Positions 31,037-43,770 of a DNA stretch of 64,000 nt are shown in pieces (the first letter of the stretch is position 1; each line of letters starts with the position of its first letter). Position numbers and translations under genes: made by a program. The notes under the pieces were generated by a model. That model did not search any database and had not been told where the DNA came from. It was given only the letters and a program-made list of their open reading frames with translations. Source of the stretch: Portulaca oleracea (taxonomy: Eukaryota; Streptophyta; Magnoliopsida; Caryophyllales; Portulacaceae); contig CM055870.1 in assembly GCA_029582165.1 (NCBI GenBank), positions 10,721,832-10,785,831 of the forward strand, given 5' to 3'.

Positions 31037-34000
31037 CTACTTTCTATTTGCAGCTCTACGTTTAGCTTCAGCTGAAGAAACTTGCCTTCCACTCCTCTGT
31101 GGTGGTGTCCCATTTGGTAGTTTCCTTGACGGTGAAGGAATCATCGACTTGCTGCAACCATTCAAAATGTGTTAATCTCAAACAACAGCTATTCAGTATG
31201 ACTCACATATTAGCATTAAAAAGAATGTCTCGCTTGAATGACCAAATTTGTCTGGTCAGGAAGTGCCACGTCCAATCAAGGTTTTTTTGACCGAATTTTA
31301 AACATTTGATCATGATCACTGAATGCAAAATCGGGTCAGGTTTGGTTTTACCCTATGATCGGTTTGACTGAATTCCCAATAAAATTTGGGTTTGGACATT
31401 CAGCTTGAACTTCATTTTTTGTGGTTTTTGCATTATGCGATCAAATATAATGTTTTCTGATAAAGATCCGTCAAATTCAGTCATTTGATGACAGGTCTGA
31501 ATAATGCAGTCAGTCAGTCAGTCAAATTGCGTACATCTGGACCTCCTTAGACCCCCTTTATACCGTGAATTTTGAGTAATGGGATCTAATGCTGGAAAGT
31601 TTTAGCTAAAGAATGGGATTTTTTACCTCAAGTCTGGACTCTTAGCTGGCTTGGCGTCGTTTTTCTTGGTCTTTGATCCGATTCCACCATTCGAGAGAGT
31701 AGGAAGTTTACTGTGATTGAACTGCCACAGCAAGTCTGGTTCGGAAGAATCGCTAGTGCCAGCATCGAGTTCATCTAAATAATCACCATTAGTCACTTCA
31801 CATTGGTTGCTTCCGGTGCTGAACATGTTATTGTAGGATGATTGTTCCGAGTATAGCTTCGGACCGTCAGGGTAATATTTCTGGAAAAATGCATCAGATA
31901 GGTCTCCGTTATTCGGTCCTCCCCAACAATTCAATGGGTTTTCTGATTTCGGAAGAGAGTCTTGCTTGTTCACCATGATCTTATCCACCCAATCGCCAGA
32001 ATCCGTGTCTTTCTCATCATCTCCGTAAGTTTGGCCTGTAGGAGTGCTTACTGGTGGCCATGGTGGTGAGTTCTTAAGCAACTCGTCGAAATCAAAACTC
32101 TGTGTTTTCTGTCTTGGTGTAGATTTGGTATTTACCTGCAAATTACCAAACCATTCATTGATCTTCCTGGGGACATTCTTAGATGGAGGAAATGGGCAAT
32201 TTACGTTACGTTACCTCAAAGTTTGCGAGCTCTCCCATGGGTTGTCGTTTGTTGCTTTTGATCATTGAATCTGAACCGTTCTGATTAGAGCAAATCGGAG
32301 AAAACCCACCACCGGCACCCTTCCTTGCCAATGCTGCTTTGAGACTGGCAATCTGAAAAACATACACATACAAGCAATCAGATATGAAAGAGTGCTGATC
32401 GGAAAATTTGATAAAGCATGCAATAGATACCGAAATTTAAGTATGTACCTGCTCCTTGAGTCCCTTTACATCTGTACTGTCTTTGTTCACTCGTGCAGCA
32501 CCGAGCTCAACAGTTGCCACCCTCTCTGCAAATTTAAGCGTGCTGATGGTTTCCCCAACAGCTTCCGGTTCAGGACTAATGTGAACAAACATCAGTGTCT
32601 TGGCCTGCCCTCCTGCAATAAACAACAATTACGTTTTTCTCAGCTTAATCACAGGTGGATGTCTCGAGTTTCAAACAAGGGTAACTGTGATCAAATCAAC
32701 AGCTAGAGTAACATAGGCTCAGATATATTTGCTAATGTCTAAGTGGCCTGACCTAATGAATCTTGGAGCAACTGTGTTAGTTTGCTGTTTCTGTAGGGCA
32801 CGTGTCCGTTCTTTTGGGCAAGAGAAGCAATGACATCGCCCAAAGCAGAAAGAGACTTGTTGATGTGCTGCGCTTCTTTCAGACGATCTCCGGTCACCTC
32901 TGACTTGTCAACCCTCTCACTTCCTGCCAGGTCAACCAGGTGCATACACCCACGAAGTGTGGCCCCAGTGGTCAAGTCTCTCCCTTGGACGTGAACTGTC
33001 AAACAGCTGCAGATTTCGCAGGAAAAGAAAAATACCGCGTAAGTTCACCTGTGCAACAACTTACGAAAGCCAAAGCAAGCATAGAAGAACATGTGTATAT
33101 GATACCTGTGAGAGCGACTACTTCTGTCATTCAAAGCCGTTGCTCCAACTGCTCGATTGCGTTGTCCAATGTTCATCAAGTGGATGACGTCAGCAGTTGA
33201 TGAAACAGGAACAAGGCTTGCTTCTGGTACGTTGAGTCCATTTTGCGAACTGTTTCGTATTTCTAATGTAGATATACGTTAAGGAAAAGAGGATAGAACA
33301 AACATGAAACATTCTTACACCTTCACCTGATTATGTAATAATGCAAATTTTTCTACTGACAAATAAATCAAAGTACTACGTAGCAAGTGTTCAAAGGATA
33401 TCTTTTATTGAGGCCGTCACTGCTGAGAAGATCTCTAACTTGCTCGTTGTAGATCTCAATCATTTGGACAGCAACATCATAGCCGAAAGTGTCCCTTCTT
33501 TGTTCCGCAAGATAAAACAAGTCGCCCAAGGATCTATAGTTCACACCTTGGCTCTGTTCTGTGAGTTCTTTTGGTCCAGACTAGATACAATACACAAGCA
33601 ATTCAGGGCTAGTTAGAAAAGGATTCAACTCAATACAACATTTTCTTTAGGAAACCAAGAAGAAAGAAATACGTTACCATAGTAAAAGTTTTCCCAGAGC
33701 CTGTTTGCCCATAAGCAAATATACAAACATTGTAACCGTCAAGAACAGAACGAATTAACGGCTGCATGTCGGAGAAAACTTCAGCTGCATGCATAAAGAA
33801 AAACCCGATTAGAAACAATTCACAAAGCACAGAAAATACTCGTGGAAGTACTCGTGAAGCATCCATGAATATGTTACTAACCCTGAGTAGCTGCTGGCCC
33901 AAACACTTTGTTAAAGCTGAAGGACTTGAGACCTTTTCCATACTTAGATGGTGCTCTGATGGCAATATTCCCTTCCTCAAAGTGTTCAACAGTGCTCATG

Positions 34001-37000
34001 TGGCTGGACTGCCCACCTAGGAAGGGCCTGACACGACAATATACCCTAATACTTCCTGCTCACAAGAATATTATCGATCAGTTGTCACCAATTTTGGATG
34101 TACGTCAGTTCATATAAACCATAGATGATCAGCGAAATGAAGAATCAATGATTTTTCTTATTTTTTTTACCCTTGAGATCTTGTACTTCATTGTACAATC
34201 TGCGGTTTTCTTCAAGAACCTTGTGATACCCAGACGCTGCTTGTGCCAGGCTGTGCATGTGTGAACCTATTAACCATGAAAGCAGCGAAATTTCACATTC
34301 AGAATTTCTCCCTCGTATATTCTATTTCTTTACATTTGTTTGACAGGAAGCAAAGAATGGGCAACGGTCATTTTTGTCCCTACCAAGACTACGGAGATCC
34401 TCTTGGAATTTTGTTTGCATGAACTGCAACCCAGCTTTTGTTGTGTTAAGGTTGTGCTTAAGCTCCTGAAAGAATAACATATCACCATTTAAGAAGGACA
34501 GCAAAAGGAAGAATTTGTACTACTTGGAAACCGAAACTACATCAATGTTGCACCTGAAGATCTTTTCCTTGCCGATCAAAGATCACTTGTTGCTTCATCA
34601 TTAGAACTTTCTGTTGTTCGTCATTGGCATGATTGCTGGGTAAACTTTCCTGTTTCCTTGCTGAAGTGTAGCTTCTGTTTTCTCCCTGAAGTATCGAATT
34701 GGAAGGGCATAACACGAATTAGGACAGAAACTCGTTAATACATGAAACTAGATGATGCCTTATGTTGAAAACTCAAAGGATACATGAACACGAGGAGAGG
34801 TCAACAAATTACCTTTGAGTTATCTGAAGACTTTAAGAAAGACTTCCCTTGTGACGCCGAAAAATCTTTTTGAGACACTTGCCTTGGTTGATTCTGTATA
34901 ACACAACAAAAGTACAATCATTAGGATTAAATAGCCTTCAGAAGTATCACCACTTGTTCACAGTTCAGTTCAGTCAAGTCTCGATGCCATTAAGATGGTG
35001 AAAGGGTATACCTGGTCATTTGGGGTGCCAATCCGATGCTCGAACTCCTCCACTACCTTACTGAGCACAGATTCCACTAGCTGCATCGAACAAAAGGGAA
35101 GCTTTCAGAGAACCAAACTTGTTCAGGTAAAGATCGTGTTAATGATTTTTACTTAGAAATGGTATGTTTACTACATAGCCCACAATCCTCGCCCTCTTGG
35201 AAGCATGCAAATAGCAAAAGAATAGATAGATTAACTGATTAAGTGCAAAGACACCCCCCCCCCCCCCCCAAAATAAAGCTTGGACTATTTTTTATCCAAC
35301 ACCAAGCCAAACAGGTTAATATTTACAAATCTACACTTTTATTGCAGTTAAATCCTAAATCTTTTAGCTACATCTAATCACCATTGTATTTCAAACAGGT
35401 TAATATTTACAAATCTAGACTTTTAATTATTCCTGCACCCAAAAAATTTCTAATTATATTATGAACTTTTGGACCTTTTCATGTTTAGTACAGCATTTAA
35501 TCAACATATATATTTCATACAGGGGAGATCATATACACATGCCAATGCATCCTTCAAAGATTTATCACCAATTGTCAACACAACAGTTGAATTGATTTCA
35601 GAAATTCATCAGAACTAACCTGTGGAACTTCTTCAGGCCTTTTATCTGAAAGAAGCGCGTGCACAAGTGCACTCAAGGATTGAGAACTCCCCTGTGAAAA
35701 TGCAAGCCAGCAATTGATATCAGTACTATTGCAGCCGCAGCAGCCAACACAAACAAATCCAGCAGATTGAAATGCACAAACCTTTTTGCCACCATCAGCA
35801 TCTTGGCATAGAGTATTCAAGGACTTCTCCGTCATCGATGAGTTTCTGGACAATGAATTGGTGAACGGGTCCGAGTTTTTCCGCACGAATTGTTTCACTG
35901 TCACAGATGTCGCGGGTTTTGCATTGCCACCGTACTTCCATACACCAGTACCGCCGCTGTGCTTCCACTCATGATAAGATTTTAGAGCTAGGACAGAATT
36001 CACTACCCTTGCTGATATACCCCCCTGATCATGCAGAAAAAAACATAATACATGTTAGACTCTCAACATGCAGAGAAATTGTATAGAGTTAATGCTGAAA
36101 ATTGATCTCTTCTGGGACAATTGTACATAAATCTAGCACAATATTGAAGAAACAGATATAGATCAAGCCTCACTTGTTCAAGATCAGATGCCTCAAAGGT
36201 GGGAATCCCAATTTCTTCAATTGCCACAAGAAAATTCCTGACATTTTCAAAGTACTGATAAGCAGATAAAGCTGCTCCATCAGGAATGAGAGCAGGGTCA
36301 TTTGGGCTCTCAACCACCTGAAAAATCACACCATTGTTGCATAAATAAGAGGGAATATCCTACTAAAAATTGCCATATAGATTACATGCACCCAGAGCAT
36401 GTGCTCCAGATATTTGCGAGTGAACAATCATAATAATCAAAGTGAACAACCCAATAGATGTGGGTGAACAATCGTAACATCTGGAGCATGTTCCGGGTGC
36501 ACCTAATAAATTGCAACAAATTGTGCAATTTTCGAATGGCAGGAAATAAGTATAGACAAAGATCACCTTAGGAACAGCCCCAGGGAGGACCTTATTGAGG
36601 ACATTACAAAGGATCAACCCACTTCTCAGACCAAGCCTGAACTCCTCTTCTGATGGCTCGGCCGGCAAATCTTTTGCCGCCACAACTCCCACCATCTTTC
36701 TCAGCCAACTTGCTGCTTCATACCTTCTCAATGCTGAAAACACAGATTTATATACCAAACAGTTATAATCTGATTCATAACATCAAGATCATTCATGCTA
36801 AAACTGCATTTGGGCAAAGAAATAATCCCTTTTTCACTTCATTTCTTTTGTGTTCACCAGAAATTAAGGGGAATTTGAATTTACCAAATGAATCACAGAG
36901 AATCAAATAGTAACTGAGATCAACTTCAATTGCATCAAACTTAGTTATAATCTAATTCATAACATCGAGATCATTCATGCTAAAACCGCATTTGGACCAA

Positions 37001-37254
37001 GGATAATCATTTTTTGAACTTCATATCTATTGAGTTTCCCAGAAATTAAGGGAGAATTTGAATTTACCAAATGAAATCAACTTCAATTGAATCAATCTCT
37101 AGAGTTGAAAAGAAAATAAGAATGAAAGAAGATTACCAGCCTCCTCAGCTCTTCTGGACTCTAAATCAAGACGTTTGGTTGGATTCCCATGCTTCTGAAG
37201 AACATCCTCAACAACGGACACAACACTAATCGACAAACCTTGACTCTCCGCCAT
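31037..37254 (-). CDS. KIN14I: Kinesin-14 with N-terminal calponin-homology domain (19 exons)
   Basis: Minus-end-type microtubule motor whose CH domain can bind actin in plant relatives. Exons: 37254-37137, 36733-36567, 36317-36174, 36024-35782, 35691-35620, 35080-35012, 34893-34813, 34685-34554, 34465-34384, 34266-34171, 34055-33882, 33784-33678, 33580-33402, 33267-33106, 33006-32753, 32612-32449, 32352-32215, 32135-31627, 31151-31037. Total 3006 nt, 1001 aa, phase kept at every junction. The CH domain is at about 42-165, a coiled-coil-prone stretch at 300-400, and the motor at about 402-735: [12 protein letters not shown]-loop GQTGSGKT (485-492), NDRSSRSH (601-608), DLAGSE (634-639) and [17 protein letters not shown] long polar tail follows. 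The internal motor preceded by a neck coil fits kinesin-14. Intron 13 is U12-type AT-AC. The symbol is by likeness to At2g47500. Confidence 0.96.
33268..33401 (-). other. U12-type AT-AC intron in the kinesin motor domain
   Basis: A 134-bp intron whose 5' end is ATATCCTTT (33401-33393) and 3' end is AC (33269-33268). The branch-site element TTCCTTAAC lies at 33286-33278, about 11 nt from the acceptor. All three match the minor-spliceosome consensus exactly. No GT within reach of the expected exon end keeps the frame, whereas AT-AC joins ..NK-AG to A-TTA-GAA.. and yields the family sequence [11 protein letters not shown]. The splice falls in the middle of the motor domain, so retention would truncate the protein before the switch regions. 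Confidence 0.93.
36370..36516. repeat. GCACCCGGAGCA-type MITE, copy 1 (kinesin intron 2)
   Basis: The ends are inverted around TTACATGCACCCAGAGCATG and, facing it, GGAGCATGTTCCGGGTGCAC. The interior repeats GTGAACAATC. A second copy lies at 59400-59552. Confidence 0.75.
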
Positions 37255-38211
37255 TACAATCTCGAACTCAAATTCTTAATCTCAACAAAAACCCAGAAAA
37301 CCCCAGAACAAAATTCAAATACCCACCATCAAAATATATGGAAACCGCGTCTAAAATGCGAAATCAAATCCAAACGAATCAAGCAAATTAAGTGACAAAA
37401 GGGGCAAGTACTCAACACCCACGATTTTCCTCCAAAATCAGAATATGGGATAGCTGTAAAAATGCAATCTGAGTGGGCTGAAAAAGATATGAATGATGAA
37501 GAGAGGAATAAAACACTTTTGCTTAGAAACCACTTCTCTTTCTCTCTCTCTTAATCAATGGCCACCACCATTGATACTGATTAGAGGTTTCTGGAGTTGT
37601 TTTTTTGGGTGTCTTGAGGATCACACAGAGCACTTTTCTCTCTCTATGGAAGATCAAAGCTGTAGAATTGGATTATATACTGGTAGTAGTACTACAGCAT
37701 GAGAATGAAGAGAGTATGTATGACTGTGTATGAGTGGGCAACAATGAAAAAGGAGGAAAAGGGGAGAGAGAGAGAGATTGTAAAGCGGAATTCTTGGCCA
37801 TGCCCAAGTCCGACCCTCTTGATTCGGATTTGCCTAACTACTACAATTTGGTGCCATCGCTAATACTTTATTTTCTCTAAATATTTTCCTTCTTTTCTTC
37901 GTAAAAATGAACTTTTTTCTTTTTCTTTTTTTTAATTGGAGGGAGGTAGGGGTGTTGCTTCAAGCGCGTACGCGCGTGTGAATCCAACGGTTGCTTTACA
38001 AATTCCGAGGGGCCAAAATGCGCCATTATCAATGTTAGGTTTGGTTTTACCGGGTATGTTTATGGTTATTAACTTTTTTTTTTTTTAATTGGAGGGAGGG
38101 AGGCAGACATGTTTCATATTAATTGTCGCCCTTGAAAATTATAAAGTCACACTTTTAAAATTCTAATCATCAATTTCTCAATAAATATAATAACTCACAA
38201 CATAAATATGG
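37255..38211. promoter_or_regulatory. Upstream region of the kinesin gene
   Basis: Presumed 5' leader and promoter. There are TCTCTCTCTC-type tracts at about 37540-37560 and 37640, and a GA tract near 37765. The rest to 38211 includes an ACGCGCGTG word near 37970. No coding sequence is seen. Individual promoter elements cannot be assigned from sequence alone. Confidence 0.35.
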
Positions 38212-39716
38212 ATGACAATCGATCGGGTCCAACGGGATCGGGACTTGTCTAATTTCTTTGGACCCGTAACCAACCCGGGTCTCAATGCGTCCACAAAACC
38301 CAGACCCAGATCTAAACCCAGTGGGTCTGCGGGTCCATTGATACTTAGCGGGTCCTTAACGGGTCTAACTCTCTTATATACTTTTTTTTTACTGAATTTA
38401 TCAATTTCTGGACTAGTTTTATACTTGCACTCTTGTGTAATATCAACTATTCTGTTTAAATATACATATTTTTAACCCTGCCAATAAACTATCTAATTCA
38501 AAATACGAGGCTACGAGCAAGTCCAACATAAAAATATTACTAAAGTCGACAAGGCATCGACATAAAAAAATTATAAAAGTCTCTAAGAATACAACTACTA
38601 GACCTATCAATACGAGCGGACGGGTTATGGGTCGGTCGTATATCGGGTTCGGGTAAATGCGGATCGGTGTATTTCGGGTTCAAGTAAATACGGGTCGGGT
38701 GTATTCCGGTTTCGGGCTGTTTGGGTCGGGTTTACGAGTCATGACTGCCCTTTTTCTCAGTCACTTACAACTAATAAAATTGATTATAATTGGTCAAAGA
38801 CGTTTGTGCAATGTCTCATTCCATTCCAAGTTCGGCCACCACAATATGTCATAGTTGTATAGACATATTACTATACACCCAAGGGACAAAATTTGGCAAT
38901 CTTCAAGTCTACAAGTATTATGCGATTTACGTCAACAATCCACGAATAACAGTACTTATGAAATATATAGGGTTTTGGGATGCTAATATACTGAACTTTT
39001 AGGGTATTGGACAAGAATGCACTGAACTTTGACCTTTGACAATAATACACTATTTTACTGAAAGAGAGGAGAGTGGCGGGACTGTAGGAGTTAGAGGGTT
39101 CACTGAAAGAGTGAGTGAGTGACAGTGTTAGGGTTTTGTTTTGGTCATTTGTTATTACTTATTTGTTTATTTCATTTGTATGTCTCTCTCTATGCATAAC
39201 TTTCCAAAGCCACTCAATATTTTATTTTTGGGCCTTAATTTTCATGAAATGGGCCCATTTTTTTGCACAAGGTCAAAGTAGACAAAATACTTAAAATTAA
39301 AGTGACTGACCCAACGGGTCGACCCAAACCTGACCCGATCTGACCCGTTTTTTACCGAGTTCTTTGGGTTGGGTCATTTTCGGGTCCGGGTCGGAATTTC
39401 GTGTTCAAAACCCATTTTTTGCGGGTCGGGTTTCAGGGTCGGGTCGAGAATTGCCAGGTCTAACAACTACACAACTTAAAATACAAAATAAAACAAGTTC
39501 ATCATTATTCAATCACACGTTACAATAGCCCTTGTCCTCTTTTTTTTAAAAAAAAAATTATACATGTTTAAATTTTGATGGGTCCGTAGGTCCGGGCAGA
39601 CTCACCAAATTTTTTTTCGAACCCAGAGCTGACCCGGACGACTAGACCCATTGGGTCCAAAATTTTTGAACCCAAACCCATCTTAATGGGTCAGTTCCAG
39701 GGTTCATTGTCGTCCT
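38212..39716. mobile_element. Nested composite of GGGTC-rich DNA elements
   Basis: Outer ends are inverted (GGATGACAATCGATCGGGTC at 38212; TTCATTGTCGTCCTTAG at the right), with GGACCC/GGGTCC-rich flanking arms. Inside it a second element runs from about 38607 (TAGACCTATCAATACGAGCG) to about 39462 (TTGCCAGGTCTA), rich in CGGGTCGGGT. Within that, 38965-39060 holds a third unit like one arm of the 23.9 kb foldback (TTGGACAAGAATGCACTGAA). No transposase frame is present. Confidence 0.6.
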
Positions 39717-40898
39717 TAGATATAAAATTACTACCATCGAATATGCGATGAAAAATATTATCCTAAAATTATAATATTGCTATTGTTAATAAAGCATTAG
39801 ATAAAAATTATCAATTAAAGAATAATATTAAAGATCGTGACAATCAACTAAGTAATAATTATTTGGAATATTCTTTCTTTTTATTTATCACAATAAGTAC
39901 TTTAGTAAATTAATAAGTATTGATAATGAAGTGAAAATTTTATAAATGTCCCTGAAATGGGGTAAATACTTTATTTATTAAGGATTCGATGAGTATTGTA
40001 GTTATTGAAATTTTAGAAATTAGATAATTTGACAAATAAAAGAGACAGAAAAATTAGGTAATATAACAAATAAAGAAAGGACGGACAGAGATGTCAATTA
40101 TGTTTGGTCATATTGAGTAACTTCATGGTAATAAACATGTTTAATTTATGGTAATATTTATCATCGGTATTCAACAATTGTGTTATATCATGTACAAGGG
40201 AAATGTGACAAATATATTGTCAGAGTTCAAATTTAGACAAAGATTTGTGAAGTTTCTCAGGGAGGTTATATAAAATTTTATCACATATATCTATTTTATA
40301 AACAATTATCCAATTTGCATTTTGAATAATTTTTGCTCCGATGATGTCTATGAGATCATGACATTTCTCCAACATCTATCTTGCAAACAATTATTTTATT
40401 TTTCTATATCATTTTGAATAAATTTTGCTCCGATGATGTCTATGAGATCATGACATTTCTCCTGATTATATGTGTTATCATCCTTGAGTATGGAGTAAAA
40501 TGTCTCAAGTCTTCCTTTTGCTTATATATTTTTTAAGTTTTAAATAGTGTTTGTCTTTGTGATGGGTCAAGATCGAGTATGATTGAATTTACTCATGGAT
40601 AATTGAAGAATGGTACTAATTTCGTCCTTAAATAATTGTTGGTTTGACTAAGTTTTGATCGATGATTATTCACAAATTATAATGAGTTACAATATGAAAT
40701 TACTATCGTTAAAAAGATATTATATTAAAGATTACAATGATGTTAATTTTATATCATAATTCATTATAATTTATGAGTAATCAATTATCAAATTTAAGTC
40801 AAATCGACACTTATTTAGAGACGAAGATACTATTAATTTATTATCATTTATTGCATGAACATCACTTCTTTAATCCATCGTACATTCGTAGACCTATA
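39717..40898. other. AT-rich spacer
   Basis: Nothing coding. A short direct repeat of about 60 bp (TTTTGCTCCGATGATGTCTATGAGATCATGACATTTCTCC) occurs at about 40330-40370 and 40422-40465. The region is otherwise featureless. Confidence 0.4.
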
Positions 40899-41163
40899 AG
40901 GTCCTGTTCTTTTATGCGGTATTCTGCGGTATGTCGCGGTATGATGTGGTGAAATTGTGGCGGGTTGTGGTGTAATTGAGGCGGGTTATTGGTATATTGT
41001 GGTGTGTTTTTATATTTATATGAATATTGTATTGTAAATGTGAAAAAGTAATTTGTGGTGGGTTGTGGTGAATTGTGGTAGAATGGTATTTTGTGGTGGG
41101 TTGTGGCAAACTGCGGTAGGCTGTGACACCGCAGTTTGCCAACCGCAGAAAAGAACAGAGCCT
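40899..41163. repeat. CCGCA-type MITE, copy 1
   Basis: The ends are GTTCTTTTATGCGGT and, inverted, CCGCAGAAAAGAACAGAGCC. The interior is made of GTGGTGGGTTGTGG-like repeats, so internal pairing is extensive. Same family as 44126-44434 and 44501-44676. Confidence 0.75.
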
Positions 41164-41900
41164 AAATGACGCCTAGCAAGAGTATTAGCTAAGATTTTTT
41201 TAAAACCAATAATTACTCATGGATAATTGTTGATTGAAGAATAGGTCACCCTCCAAATTTACTTTTATTTTGGGTTATTTTAGGGTTGTCCTTAGTCTGG
41301 CAAAGCCTGAGAATTTCTTCTTATCCTGTATCCACTAACATCTCTTTAGGCTATGACAGCCTCTGATTGATCGAACTAGTCCTTTCTTCCACCGCTTGTC
41401 CCTCATCACGCAGGATGAACATCTGAACTTCTCGACCAGGCTCCAACAAACTCATCCAGCCCAGCGGATCCATTGTTTATGCGGCAGTGCGTTTTTTTGA
41501 AAAACGTAAGCCCCCTTCTTTTTTTTATTTTAAGGGGGTAAAAGTAAAAAAAACTAGGTTCTTCCAGAACGAGACGCCTGCAGTACCTCTCCTTGTAAGT
41601 CTCGTCACTATGTACCTCTCCCGCCGGTCGAGTAACTTCCGTACCTTTGTGTTGAATACCAGGAAATCGAAAGCCTTCTCCCTTGTTCTCAGTTACTCAT
41701 CAAATGGCACTCAGTTTATATCTTTAAGTTCGATCATTTACAAGGTTCAAAGAAAGGGTGGGGCCTAGCCTAGTCTCTGCAAAGCAGCAAACAAAGCCCA
41801 CGGAGCCCAATATCAAGCAAAGGTCATGTCCAAGCCGAAAGACCTCTCTAAAGTAGGTCCAGGCCCAGAAAAGCAGTCCAATCGTTTGGCTTTGGCCTTG

Positions 41901-41958
<58 letters not shown>

Positions 41959-43240
41959 GTAATCAGACCTTCCATCAGTAATAAATTATTGTAATTCAAG
42001 CTAAATAATATTTACCAAACTGAGGGTTGCCATCTCGAACTTAAAGTTTGAATGGTGTACATTGGCCAAAATATTTCCAATACTGAAAGAGTACAATGCA
42101 GTAGCTCCTATATAAAATCGACCTTATTTAAGTTGAGTTTAGGAAAATCAAGATCATATACTTTAATTGTCTATTAATACTATCTAATGATCCATTCTCG
42201 TTAAATTTTTGTATGCAAAAAACATCTTTAACCCTTAAAGATAAAAGATGCATGAGACACGATAATTATTTGTGATAAATTACATCAAACTTTGGTAGAG
42301 CGTCATTTTCCATAACTAGAGTAATTAGTTGAAAAACAGTTACTACTTACCAACTTTAGGAATTAGCTAGGTACTTTGATCATAACTACCGTCAGACGAT
42401 ATCATACTATTTAACCAAAATCTTCCATGACGTACAATTTTTTGGCATAGACCATATAACGAGAAGTGCATTAGCAATTTAGCATGTTACTCGATCGGTC
42501 AAAATAATATTATTTGATGAGAGATTTAAATATATGTGTAAATTTATGTCCGGTAATTACCTCACTAAAGAACAAAAAGGGCTATCATATTTAGTAAGTA
42601 GGGTTGAAGAAGACTAAAAAAATCAAGTTAGCGTTTGGGCTCAACTGGATTAAAGTTCGGTTTGAACCATGCTCAACTCCGCTAAAATATCTAATGACTA
42701 CTTAAAATTATGGTCAAGCCCTTAAAGTTCAGAAAAGTCAATAAATTGTTATTTTTGCTTCCTAAAATCTAATGATTGCTCAATCTATAAAATATTTTAG
42801 TGATAAGTTTTTATAATTTCAAATAAGATAATACAATTTCTATGAGGATGGTATTTAAATATTTAAATACTACCCTCATCACAAAAAGATTATGCGCTTT
42901 GTTTTATCATGATATTCCATGCAATAATTGATTACTAATTTTTCATACTTTATCTTAGCATGATTTGTGTTATTATCTAGGTAAAAATATAATTTTTTTC
43001 ATCATAAATCTAATAATGATAATATTATACAATAACTCGACATATAATTTGGTGGATTAACAGTAAAATTTTACAAAGTTGGACCCTTATTAGACAAATA
43101 GGGACAATTTTTTTAGGATGGGGAGAGTATTATGTTGAAATTTTAATATTATGATGTAAATTTTAAAAAAATTTCGCTATATACATACTTTGTATAAAAA
43201 TGACAGTTTAGTAAAATATTGATATATAAATAGTTAATTT
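41164..43240. other. Spacer with possible organelle-derived block (41282-41770)
   Basis: The block 41282-41770 is GC-richer than its surroundings. It reads like plant mitochondrial non-coding DNA (for example GTAAGCCCCCTTC near 41500 and a 93-aa frame without recognised domain), but I could not match it to a named locus. A (TA)n then (CA)n microsatellite lies at about 41904-41958. The rest to 43240 is AT-rich and empty. Confidence 0.3.
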
Positions 43241-43256
43241 AAAGAATGATATAGTT

Positions 43257-43754
43257 TTTTTGAAACCAAACATAACGATTTCATTAATATATAGCAAGTC
43301 ATGCAGCACTTACAAAGAAAATTGTGATTGAACAATTGTAGATCTAAAACATAGATGTGAAATTCAACTTCCAAATAACTAATACTAATTAATTCCACTG
43401 ACGTTCGGCTCCGATTTTTTCGATGACTCTGCATCTATCTTCGATGACTCTGCATCTTTACCATTGATGGAGAACCTCACAACCCGTGCTATAGCAATTT
43501 GAAAATCGATCTTCATCCAACGTATTAGACCACATCAACTGAACAAAAACTCTAGAAAGAGACTAAAAACCCTAAATAAGGGTACAAAAAACTCTTACAA
43601 AAGAAGAGACTAACTTTATTTGCGTAAACGTGAAACCAAACTAATAATTGAAGTAGAAATCAATCAAATTGGAACTTACCATTGACAAAAGAATCGATGG
43701 CAGCCCCTCCAAGGAAATGGAGGCTAGGGTTTTCTAGAGAGAAAAAGAAAAGAG
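43257..43754 (-). mobile_element. Short LINE-like retroposon, 498 bp, with 16-bp target duplication
   Basis: AAAGAATGATATAGTT occurs at 43241-43256 and again at 43755-43770. The left side continues in a T-run that would be the poly(A) tail of a minus-strand insertion. Read on the minus strand, the element starts with a pyrimidine-rich and AAACCCTAGCC leader and ends ...ATGTTTGGTTTC before the tail. There is no RT, and no clear tRNA-like A/B boxes are seen. A duplicated TCGATGACTCTGCATC word lies near 43421-43456. Best read as an internally deleted, non-autonomous LINE or a long SINE-like unit. Confidence 0.8.
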
Positions 43755-43770
43755 AAAGAATGATATAGTT

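Noticed and set aside
33250..33410. A conventional GT-AG intron 13 in the kinesin gene (GT at about 33380, AG at 33263)
   Set aside because: Those sites put the next exon out of frame or add a stretch foreign to the family; the AT-AC reading fits both frame and consensus.
36363..36758. 131-aa open frame across kinesin exon 2
   Set aside because: It is exon 2 read through into intron 2 and the MITE there; the splice donor at 36566 ends the real exon.
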